Shown piece by piece: positions 57,202 to 64,000 of a stretch of DNA of 64,000 bases. This DNA is from Bacteroidota bacterium (GTDB taxonomy: Bacteria > Bacteroidota > Bacteroidia > Chitinophagales > Chitinophagaceae). The notes beneath the pieces were generated by a model, which saw only the letters and a list, made by a program, of their open reading frames with translations, had not been told where the DNA came from and did not search any database. A program made the translations under genes and the position numbers. The first letter of the stretch is position 1, and each line of letters starts with the position of its first letter. Location of the stretch: contig JAFAFR010000084.1 in assembly GCA_023423405.1 (NCBI GenBank), positions 1 through 64,000 of the forward strand, read 5' to 3'.

Positions 57202-57812
57202 TGCCATTCTTCGTGGTACACAAAACGCGGCATCTGCCAGGCATAGCGCAGTGCCAGGAGGCGAAGGGCGAGTCCCCCGGCACAGGCCAGCACCGTTGCC
57301 AGGTGTATGCTGAGGCCTGCCTGCTCCAGCAAGAGGTAAATACCTCCTGTGAAGATGGACGCGCTGGCGTACAATTCTTTCCGGAACAGCAGCGGTACAT
57401 CATTGCACAATACATCCCTCAGTACGCCGCCGGCGCAACCGGTGATCACGCCGCTGAGCAATACAATCGACCAGGAAAGATGCAGCTCCTGCGCCACACG
57501 GCAGCCGATGATGGTGAAAACGACCAGGCCGATGGCATCCAGCAACAAAAAGAGGTAACGCAGCTTTTTCATGTAGCTGGCGATGATCGCGGCAAGCGCG
57601 GCGCCGCCGGCGGTGAGCAGGAGGTACTCGGGATGTTCCACCCAGCTCATGGGATAGTGACCCAATACGATGTTGCGGATGGTGCCGCCGCCCAGTGCGG
57701 TTACCCAGGCAATGATGCAAACGCCCACCCAGTCCATTTCCCTTCGTCCGGCGGAGAGCGCGGCCGTCATGGCTTCTGCAATGATGGCAACGATGTAGAG
57801 GATGTGTAACAT
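57198..57812 (-). CDS. Trimeric intracellular cation channel-like protein (UPF0126)
   Basis: A 204-residue membrane protein with two repeats of three helices plus one. Each repeat carries a Gly-rich kinked motif: TALGGGTIRNIVLG and TGCAGGVLRDVLCNDVPLLF. This is the prokaryotic TRIC family, which forms cation channels. The start is 29 bases from yggS on the other strand, so they share a compact divergent control region. Confidence 0.9.
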   Translation of the reverse strand: MLHILYIVAIIAEAMTAALSAGRREMDWVGVCIIAWVTALGGGTIRNIVLGHYPMSWVEHPEYLLLTAGGAALAAIIASYMKKLRYLFLLLDAIGLVVFTIIGCRVAQELHLSWSIVLLSGVITGCAGGVLRDVLCNDVPLLFRKELYASASIFTGGIYLLLEQAGLSIHLATVLACAGGLALRLLALRYAWQMPRFVYHEEWH

Positions 57813-57829
57813 TTTCTAAAGTTAAATGA

Positions 57830-57837
57830 TAGCTTTG
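57830..57837 (+). promoter_or_regulatory. -7 element of yggS
   Basis: TAGCTTTG ends 4 bases before the ATG of yggS, implying a leaderless or nearly leaderless transcript. On the other strand TAACTTTA, one base off consensus, faces the TRIC-like gene. Confidence 0.45.
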
Positions 57838-57841
57838 CTTC

Positions 57842-58480
57842 ATGGCCATTGATCTATCCGCCTATCGATCCCTTTCTTCCCTTTGCAAAGAAAAAGGTGC
57901 CACACTGGTGGCCGTGAGCAAAACCAAACCGGTGGAGGACATACTCGAGCTCTACAACGCCGGGCAGCGCGATTTCGGGGAGAACTATGTGCAGGAGCTC
58001 GTGGAGAAGCAGGGCCAGCTGCCGGCCGATATCCGCTGGCATTTCATCGGCCACCTGCAATCCAATAAGGTAAAGCAGATCATTCCCTTTGTACACCTTA
58101 TCCATGGCGTGGACGGCCTTCGCCTGCTGCAGGAGATCAACAAACAGGCAGGCAAAATCTCAAAGCAGCAGGTGGTGCTGCTGCAGGTGCACATTGCCAG
58201 CGAAGATACCAAATTCGGTATGGACGAAGCCGAACTGGAGGAAGCGATAACAGCCACCGCCACACTGCCCTGGGTGCAGGTAAAGGGATTGATGGGCATG
58301 GCCTCGTTTACGGATGACCAGCAACAGGTGCGCGAAGAATTCCGCCGCCTGCAAACACTGGCCCGTCGCTGGTTTCCGGGTGGCATCCTGTCCATGGGCA
58401 TGAGCGGCGACTATACCATCGCCCTGGAAGAAGGCAGCAACCTGCTGCGCATTGGCAGTATGCTTTTCGGCGCCCGCTGA
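57842..58480 (+). CDS. PLP homeostasis protein YggS family
   Basis: A 212-residue single-domain PLP-binding protein (alanine racemase-like barrel) that controls vitamin B6 and amino acid balance. PLP-binding Lys lies in LVAVSKTKPVEDI. Other conserved parts are DFGENYVQELVEK, WHFIGHLQSNKVK and MGMSGDYTIALEEGSNLLRI, ending MLFGAR. It is full length. The histidine kinase gene follows on the same strand 77 bases later. Confidence 0.94.
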   Translation: MAIDLSAYRSLSSLCKEKGATLVAVSKTKPVEDILELYNAGQRDFGENYVQELVEKQGQLPADIRWHFIGHLQSNKVKQIIPFVHLIHGVDGLRLLQEINKQAGKISKQQVVLLQVHIASEDTKFGMDEAELEEAITATATLPWVQVKGLMGMASFTDDQQQVREEFRRLQTLARRWFPGGILSMGMSGDYTIALEEGSNLLRIGSMLFGAR

Positions 58481-58557
58481 ACCGGTTATTCGTCAAGGAT
58501 TTCCTTCCACTCGTGGAGCCCGGCGCTTCTGTTCCAATCCGTACCTTTAATTCGCTT

Positions 58558-59580
58558 ATGGAATTCACCCGGCATACGATCCGGCGCATTGCCCTGCACC
58601 TTGGCGGCTGGCTGTTTTTGCTGGCTGCCTGGTATTTCCTGCGGTACCAGGATTTCTCTACACCCGCCCTGGCCTTCCGCGTCACCCTGCTGAAAGTGGC
58701 CGACCTCGCGCTGATGGTCTATTTCGCCTGCTATTTCCTGGTGCCGCGTTTTCTCTATAAAAAACGCTACGGCATTTTTGTACTGCTCTACATGGGCATG
58801 ATCCTCTCCAGCAGCATCCTGAAAATGAAACTGCTTTCCCTGCTCATGGGCAGTCCCGGTTTGTTCAGTTTGCAGGGAAGCCTCCGGACCAGGATCTACG
58901 ACAATATCCTGCCACACTTTTTCCTCGTCACCGCCGGCGTGGCGCTCAAATTGTTTGCCGACCACCTGCGCATGCAGCAGCGGCTGTCGGATCTTGCAAA
59001 AGAAAAAGCCGAGGCCGAACTGCATTTCCTGAAATCACAGATCAATCCCCACTTCCTTTTCAATTCCCTCAACGCCGTATATTTCCTGATCAGTAAGGAA
59101 AACAAAGCTGCACGACAGGCCCTGCATACTTTTTCGGAGATGCTGCGTTTCCAGCTCTATGGAACGGGCAGCGACAAGATCCCGCTCGAAAAAGAAGTGG
59201 CTTATCTCGAAGACTATATCAGCCTCCAACGGTTACGGTTGAACGAAAACAGCCTGGTCAGTTTCCGCAAGCCCGAAAACCTGCCGGGACTTACCATGGA
59301 ACCCTTTCTGCTGCTGCCGCTGGTGGAGAATGCCTTCAAACACCTTTCCCATTATCCTGCTGAAAAAACCAACGAAATCCTCATCGACCTGGTGCAGGAA
59401 AACGGGAAGCTGCAGTTCACGGTGGAGAATACGCGCGAGCAGGGCAGCGTCCGCAAAGAAGGCGGCATCGGCCTGGCCAATATCCGCCGCCGCCTGCAAC
59501 TGTTGTATCCCAATAGCCACGCCCTGCACATCCGGGAAACGGGCGACCGCTACTTCATTCAAATGGAAATACCCGTATGA
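58558..59580 (+). CDS. LytS/YehU-type sensor histidine kinase
   Basis: A 340-residue inner-membrane kinase. The ATG at 58558 (MEFTRHTIRRIALHLGGWLF) is chosen over 58513, since the upstream codons overlap a -7-like element (TACCTTTA). Four membrane helices fill about residues 12-130, then a coiled linker and the His_kinase domain with phospho-acceptor His165 in SQINPHFLFNSLN. The ATP-binding part has LLLPLVENAFKH and GGIGLANIRRRL. It is coupled by ATGA overlap to its LytTR regulator. The signal is unknown. Confidence 0.93.
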   Translation: MEFTRHTIRRIALHLGGWLFLLAAWYFLRYQDFSTPALAFRVTLLKVADLALMVYFACYFLVPRFLYKKRYGIFVLLYMGMILSSSILKMKLLSLLMGSPGLFSLQGSLRTRIYDNILPHFFLVTAGVALKLFADHLRMQQRLSDLAKEKAEAELHFLKSQINPHFLFNSLNAVYFLISKENKAARQALHTFSEMLRFQLYGTGSDKIPLEKEVAYLEDYISLQRLRLNENSLVSFRKPENLPGLTMEPFLLLPLVENAFKHLSHYPAEKTNEILIDLVQENGKLQFTVENTREQGSVRKEGGIGLANIRRRLQLLYPNSHALHIRETGDRYFIQMEIPV

Positions 59581-60281
59581 TCCGCTGCATCCTTATAGAC
59601 GACGAACCGCTGGCGCGCAAAGGCCTCGAAGAATACATCGGAGAAACCGGTTTTTTGCAGCATGCGGGCAGTTTTGACCAGCCCCTGAAAGCCCTGGAAC
59701 TGCTGGAATCGGGCGGGGTGGACCTGCTTTTCCTCGACATCCAGATGCCCAAAATGACCGGCCTCGAATTCCTGCGGCAGTTGCAATCTCCGCCGCCGGT
59801 GATCCTGGTCACGGCTTATCCGCAATTTGCCCTCGAAAGCTATGAGCTGGAAGTGCTGGACTACCTGGTGAAGCCGGTGTCCTTCGAACGTTTTTTCCTG
59901 GCTGCCCAGAAAGCCAAACGCCACCACGAACTGCGCCGCACCGGCCGGCAGGACAACGAAGGATTTTTCATCAAAACCGACAACCGCCTGGTGCGCCTGC
60001 ATTTCGACGAGATCCTTTTCGTGGAAGCCCTGCAGAACTATGTGACCATCCATACCGCCGATAAAAAATACATCACCTACCTCACCTTCCATGCCGTGGA
60101 AGAATTTTTACCACCGGAACGCTTCCTGCGGACCCATAAATCCTACCTGGTGGCCCTCGACAAGGTGGACAGCATCGAAGGCAACGAGCTCCGGCTGAAA
60201 GGCCATTCCGTGCCCATCAGCCGGCTCGAAAAGGATGCGGTGCTCGACCGCCTGCTGAAAGGAAAATTTTTGAAAAGGTAG
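59577..60281 (+). CDS. LytTR-family response regulator
   Basis: A 234-residue regulator. The receiver domain (1-120) has Asp8-Asp9, phospho-acceptor Asp54 in LLFLDIQMPKMTG and Lys in YLVKPVSFERFF. The LytTR DNA-binding domain (about 135-234) shows FIKTDNRLVRLHFDEILFVE, FLRTHKSYLVALDKVD and LKGHSVPISRLEK. Its start overlaps the kinase stop by 4 bases, so they form a two-component pair. Target genes cannot be seen. Confidence 0.95.
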   Translation: MIRCILIDDEPLARKGLEEYIGETGFLQHAGSFDQPLKALELLESGGVDLLFLDIQMPKMTGLEFLRQLQSPPPVILVTAYPQFALESYELEVLDYLVKPVSFERFFLAAQKAKRHHELRRTGRQDNEGFFIKTDNRLVRLHFDEILFVEALQNYVTIHTADKKYITYLTFHAVEEFLPPERFLRTHKSYLVALDKVDSIEGNELRLKGHSVPISRLEKDAVLDRLLKGKFLKR

Positions 60282-60314
60282 TACATTCGTGCCTCACAAA
60301 GGATTTCCACCATT

Positions 60315-61994
60315 ATGACGGACCACAAGAAGGAAGAAGAGAAAAGCCTGAATTTCATTGAAGAGATCATTGAATCCGACCTGGCTGCCGGTAAATACCA
60401 GCAGATCGTTACCCGTTTTCCGCCGGAGCCCAATGGCTACCTGCACATAGGGCATGCTTCCAGCATCTGCCTCAATTTCGGGCTTACCCTGAAATACCCC
60501 GGTTATACCAACCTGCGCTTCGACGATACCAACCCCGTTACCGAAGACACCGAATACGTGGAGAGCATCAAAGACGATATCCGCTGGCTCGGTTTCAAAT
60601 GGGAAAATGAACGCTATGCGTCCGACTATTTCGAACAGTTGTACAATTTTGCGGTGACCCTGATCAACGCAGGGCTGGCTTACGTAGATGACTCCAGTTC
60701 AGAAGCGATTGCAGAACTGAAAGGCACTCCCACACAACCTGGTGTGAACAGCCCCTTCCGCAACCGCAGCGTGGAAGAAAACCTCGACCTGTTTGCGCGC
60801 ATGAAGGCCGGTGAATTTCCCGATGGTGCGAAAACCCTGCGTGCAAAGATCGATATGGCGCATCCCAATATGCTGATGCGCGATCCCATTCTCTACCGCA
60901 TCAAACATGCACACCACCACCGCACGGGCGACGAATGGTGCATTTATCCCATGTACGATTTTGCACACGGCCAGAGCGACAGCATCGAAAGCATAACGCA
61001 CAGCCTCTGTACCATGGAATTTGTCCCGCACCGCGAACTCTACGACTGGCTGATAGAAAAGCTCGATATCTATCCATCCCATCAATATGAATTTGCCCGG
61101 CGCAACCTCAACTACACGGTGACCAGTAAACGAAAACTGCTGCAGCTGGTGAACGAGAAACACGTGACGGGCTGGGACGACCCGCGCATGCCCACCATCA
61201 GCGGCCTGCGCCGTCGCGGTTACACCCCCGAAAGCATCCGCGATTTCTGCGAGCGCATTGGCATTGCCAAAAGGGAGAACCTGATCGATGTATCGCTGCT
61301 GGAATTCTGCGTGCGCGAACACCTCAATAAAATTGCGCTGCGTCGCATGGTGGTATTTGATCCATTGAAACTGGTGATCACCAATTTCCCGGAAGGGCAG
61401 GTGGAAATGTTGTCCAGCGAAGAAAACCCTGAAGCGGAAAACATTGCCCATCGCGATATTCCCTTCAGCCGCGAGCTGTATATTGAACAGGAAGACTTCC
61501 TGGAGAACCCACCGAAAAAATTCTTCCGCCTGGCGCCGGGGCAAATGGTACGGCTGAAAAGCGCTTATATCATCCGTTGCGATGAAGTGATCAAAGACGA
61601 AAACGGGAAGGTCACCGAGCTGCACTGTACGTATATACCTGAAAGCCGCAGCGGCGCCGATACCTCGGGCATCAATGTGAAGGGCACCTTGCACTGGGTG
61701 AGTGTGCCGCATGCCGTAAGCGCCGAACTGCGGCTCTACGACCGCCTCTTCCGCGTGGAGGATCCGGGCAACGAGGAAGGCGATTTCAAAGACTATATCA
61801 ACCCGCACTCGCTGGATGTGATCAGCCATGTGTATGCCGAACCGGCTTTGCTGAAGAGCCGTTTCGACGAACGCTACCAGTTCCTTCGCAAAGGATACTT
61901 TATGCTCGATAAAGACAGCAGCGAAGAGAACCTGGTGTTCAACCGCACGGTCACTTTGAAAGATACCTGGGCAAAGGAGCAGAAAAAATCCTGA
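60315..61994 (+). CDS. glnS: Glutaminyl-tRNA synthetase
   Basis: A 559-residue class I aminoacyl-tRNA synthetase that charges tRNA-Gln directly. The HIGH motif is RFPPEPNGYLHIGHASSICL, the KMSKS-type motif is YTVTSKRKLLQLV (VTSKR in place of the more usual VMSKR), and the anticodon-binding domain follows from about residue 335. It is full length, 33 bases after the LytTR gene. Direct glutamine charging suggests the Gat amidotransferase is not the only route for tRNA-Gln. Confidence 0.95.
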   Translation: MTDHKKEEEKSLNFIEEIIESDLAAGKYQQIVTRFPPEPNGYLHIGHASSICLNFGLTLKYPGYTNLRFDDTNPVTEDTEYVESIKDDIRWLGFKWENERYASDYFEQLYNFAVTLINAGLAYVDDSSSEAIAELKGTPTQPGVNSPFRNRSVEENLDLFARMKAGEFPDGAKTLRAKIDMAHPNMLMRDPILYRIKHAHHHRTGDEWCIYPMYDFAHGQSDSIESITHSLCTMEFVPHRELYDWLIEKLDIYPSHQYEFARRNLNYTVTSKRKLLQLVNEKHVTGWDDPRMPTISGLRRRGYTPESIRDFCERIGIAKRENLIDVSLLEFCVREHLNKIALRRMVVFDPLKLVITNFPEGQVEMLSSEENPEAENIAHRDIPFSRELYIEQEDFLENPPKKFFRLAPGQMVRLKSAYIIRCDEVIKDENGKVTELHCTYIPESRSGADTSGINVKGTLHWVSVPHAVSAELRLYDRLFRVEDPGNEEGDFKDYINPHSLDVISHVYAEPALLKSRFDERYQFLRKGYFMLDKDSSEENLVFNRTVTLKDTWAKEQKKS

Positions 61995-62007
61995 CCCCGA
62001 TGCAGTT

Positions 62008-62487
62008 ATGAAAAACGCCGCTGGCAAATACCGCGTATGCTGTGCAGGGCTCTTCCTGGCGTTTGGGCTGATCGCCTGCAAACCAAGCCTGGACTCACTT
62101 TCCACCAATACCAACCTGTTGGGCCGGATGGAAAGCCAGGCCAGCCTGGCTGCTTTTGAGAACCTGTTGCACAAAGTACCGGAAGTGGGAAAAATGCTGG
62201 GCGGCAAAAACAACTACACCGTGCTGGCACCCGGCAACCAGGCCATCGCGGCCATGGGACAGGACAGCATCCGCGCACTCATCAGCAGCAAAAGTGGACT
62301 GAAAAAACTGGCCGCGCTGGTGCAGCGGCAGGTCATAACGGGAACGCCTACCCGGGAAGAACTGTTGTCGGGGAAATTGGTTTCTGTGAACGGCTTCCCG
62401 GTGAAACTGGAAGAAGCCGATCTTTCCGGCGCCAGTATAACAGCTTCGAATGGCCAGATCTATATCGTGGGCCGCTGCTTACGGTAA
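62008..62487 (+). CDS. Small fasciclin-domain lipoprotein
   Basis: A 159-residue lipoprotein with signal and lipobox FGLIACKPS near residue 24. The rest is a single shortened fasciclin (FAS1) domain: NYTVLAPGNQAIAAMGQDSI, then a hydrophobic middle (LVQRQVITGTPTREELLSGK) and the last strands ASITASNGQIYIVGRCL. FAS1 proteins mediate adhesion or surface assembly. It converges with the mutase gene, 13 bases apart. Confidence 0.85.
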   Translation: MKNAAGKYRVCCAGLFLAFGLIACKPSLDSLSTNTNLLGRMESQASLAAFENLLHKVPEVGKMLGGKNNYTVLAPGNQAIAAMGQDSIRALISSKSGLKKLAALVQRQVITGTPTREELLSGKLVSVNGFPVKLEEADLSGASITASNGQIYIVGRCLR

Positions 62488-62500
62488 AACCAGCAAAGCT

Positions 62501-64000
62501 TTAATGGTGTTCGCCGAATACGCTGCGCAATTCGTCGGCGATTTCCCCGAGGGTGCATTTTTTTTCGATGGCGCTGATGACAGTGGGCATGATGTTTTCG
62601 CCGCTCACTGCCTTGTCGTTCAGTTCCTGCAGCACCTGGTCGATCTCCGACGGACTGCGCTGGCTGCGCAGCCAGGCCAGCTTCTGCGTTTGCACCTGGC
62701 GAATGCTGTCGTCGATCCGGAACACGGGAATCGGTTCTTCTTCCTCCACACGAAAACGGTTCACGCCTACCAGCGCTGTTTCGCCCGTTTCCATTTTTCG
62801 CTGGTACGCATAAGCGCTGCGGGCGATCTCGTCCTGGATGAAACCGGCTTCGATGGCAGCCACGCTGCCACCCATGGCATCGATGCGGGCAATGAGGTCC
62901 CAGGCGGCCTGCTCCACTTCGGTGGTGAGCGATTCTATGAAGAAGGAACCGGCGAGGGGATCGATGGTATCTGCCACACCGCTTTCAAAGGCGATAACCT
63001 GCTGGGTGCGCAGGGCAATGCGCGCGGCCTCTTCGGTGGGAAGGCTCAGGGCTTCGTCGTACCCGTTGGTGTGGAGCGACTGCGTGCCGCCCAGTACCGC
63101 GGCCAGGGCCTGGATGGTAACGCGGCTGATATTGTTCAGCGGCTGCTGCGCAGTGAGCGTGCTGCCGCCTGTTTGTGCGTGGAAGCGCAACATCATGGCC
63201 CGGGGATCGGTGGCGCCCATGGATTGCATGATGCGGGCCCACATGCGGCGGGCAGCGCGGAATTTGGCTACTTCTTCAAACAGGTTGTTGTGGGCATTGA
63301 AGAAGAAGGAAAGCCTTCTGCCCAGGGTATTGATATCGATACCTTTTTCCAATGCCGCTTTCACATAGGCCTTACCGTTACTAAGCGTGAAAGCCAGTTC
63401 CTGCACGGCGGTGGAGCCGGCCTCACGGATATGGTAACCCGAAATGGAAATGGTATTCCACTTCGGCAGTTCCTGGCTGCACCATTCGAATACATCGGTG
63501 ATGATGCGCATGGAGGGGTGGGGCGGATAAATGAAAGTGCCGCGGGCGGCGTATTCCTTGAGGATATCGTTCTGGATGGTGCCACTGACCTTTTGCAGAT
63601 CGGCGCCCTGTTGTTTGGCCAGTGCCACGTACAGTCCCAGCAGTATAAAACCCGTGGCGTTGATGGTCATGGACGTGCTTACCGATTCGAGCGGGATGCC
63701 TTCGAACAGGGCCTGCATGTCGAGCAGGCTGTCGATGGCCACGCCCACTTTCCCCACTTCGCCTTCCGCCATGGGATGGTCGCTGTTGTAGCCGATCTGG
63801 GTGGGAAGGTCGAAGGCAACACTGAGGCCCATTACGCCCTGCGACAGCAGGTAACGGTAACGCTTATTCGATTCTTCGGCGGTGCTGAATCCGGCATACT
63901 GGCGCATGGTCCAGATTTTGCCGCGGTACATATCTGCCTGTACGCCGCGGGTAAAAGGAAAGGCACCGGGACCGGGCTGGTCCAGGCTGCCCGGGGGCAG
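62501..64000 (-). CDS. Methylmalonyl-CoA mutase large-chain, C-terminal part (partial)
   Basis: The gene runs off the right edge; the visible 499 codons plus stop start inside PGPGAFPFTRGVQADMYRGK. It is the catalytic TIM-barrel chain of a B12-dependent acyl-CoA mutase: TMRQYAGFSTAEESNKRYRY carries the Tyr, and NDILKEYAARGTFIYPPHPS the Arg, that favour methylmalonyl-CoA over isobutyryl-CoA. It ends EIADELRSVFGEHH with no B12-binding domain (no DxHxxG), so a separate B12 subunit is expected elsewhere. The ATG at 63931 is internal, not the start. Confidence 0.92.
   Translation of the reverse strand: MPPGSLDQPGPGAFPFTRGVQADMYRGKIWTMRQYAGFSTAEESNKRYRYLLSQGVMGLSVAFDLPTQIGYNSDHPMAEGEVGKVGVAIDSLLDMQALFEGIPLESVSTSMTINATGFILLGLYVALAKQQGADLQKVSGTIQNDILKEYAARGTFIYPPHPSMRIITDVFEWCSQELPKWNTISISGYHIREAGSTAVQELAFTLSNGKAYVKAALEKGIDINTLGRRLSFFFNAHNNLFEEVAKFRAARRMWARIMQSMGATDPRAMMLRFHAQTGGSTLTAQQPLNNISRVTIQALAAVLGGTQSLHTNGYDEALSLPTEEAARIALRTQQVIAFESGVADTIDPLAGSFFIESLTTEVEQAAWDLIARIDAMGGSVAAIEAGFIQDEIARSAYAYQRKMETGETALVGVNRFRVEEEEPIPVFRIDDSIRQVQTQKLAWLRSQRSPSEIDQVLQELNDKAVSGENIMPTVISAIEKKCTLGEIADELRSVFGEHH

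Noticed and set aside
1..64000. tRNA, rRNA and CRISPR arrays
   Set aside because: Gaps were scanned by eye for T-arm patterns and regular spaced repeats; none was convincing. A covariance search could still find small RNAs.

Overview
The window looks like chromosomal DNA from a member of the Bacteroidota, most likely the Chitinophagaceae. Supporting signs are the ribosomal protein sequences, repeated Bacteroidota-type promoter elements (a -7 box TAnnTTTG, in the best cases with a TTTG or TTG box 19-21 bases upstream), a type IX secretion sorting domain on a secreted metalloprotease, bacillithiol genes, HU-CCDC81 and RHS families typical of the phylum, and the near absence of strong Shine-Dalgarno sequences. 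No rRNA, tRNA or CRISPR array was seen.

Bases 1-3600 are an AT-rich accessory island. It holds the 3' end of an RHS polymorphic-toxin gene whose conserved core is cut by an in-frame TGA. A frameshifted toxin tip follows, then a small membrane protein, then a detached GIY-YIG-like nuclease tip frameshifted at an A8 tract with an overlapping downstream gene (likely immunity), another small membrane protein, and a decayed IS3-family transposase. The toxin frames are broken while the putative immunity genes are open.

Bases 3800-9010 carry a hypothetical gene, a secreted S9 (DPP-IV-like) peptidase, a secreted M28 aminopeptidase and a DUF4126 membrane protein. Bases 9020-20690 are the S10-spc ribosomal protein run (rpsJ, rplCDWB, rpsS, rplV, rpsC, rplP, rpmC, rpsQ, rplNXE, rpsNH, rplFR, rpsE, rpmD, rplO, secY). 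It starts from a very good promoter, has a 413-base gap after rpsJ, an internal promoter-like element before rplX and a terminator hairpin between rplO and secY. map follows as its own transcription unit. The usual neighbours rpsL-rpsG-fusA and infA-rpmJ-rpsM-rpsK-rpsD-rpoA-rplQ are absent from the window, so the cluster is split here.

Bases 21680-33220 contain a hypothetical gene, a BaiN/HI0933-type flavoprotein, rpsA, a 700-base non-coding stretch with palindromes before an orphan NarL-type response regulator, a 38-residue lipoprotein gene with ytxJ, and a tightly packed operon (exonuclease, dolichol-phosphate-mannose-synthase-like glycosyltransferase, EamA permease, S9 peptidase).

Bases 33220-51410 hold mostly single genes or pairs: a hypothetical protein, histidine phosphatase lipoprotein, 2-oxo acid dehydrogenase E2, CinA, DacB, DoxX with a thioesterase, a TPR/beta-barrel/HU-CCDC81/methyltransferase envelope cluster, a glutamine-cyclotransferase-like lipoprotein, an M43 metalloprotease, LpdA (E3) and a DEAD-box helicase. 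Bases 51470-64000 hold bshB1, a fatty acid desaturase, aguB-aguA (agmatine to putrescine), a methyltransferase, an acyl-CoA dehydrogenase, a TRIC-like channel, YggS, a LytS/LytR-type two-component pair, glnS, a fasciclin lipoprotein and the 3' part of a methylmalonyl-CoA mutase large chain without its own B12 domain.

Most of the window is ordinary housekeeping DNA. The most interesting parts are the decayed toxin/immunity array at the left end, the rpsJ-rplC gap, the RGG tail on S3 and the palindromes before the orphan regulator.
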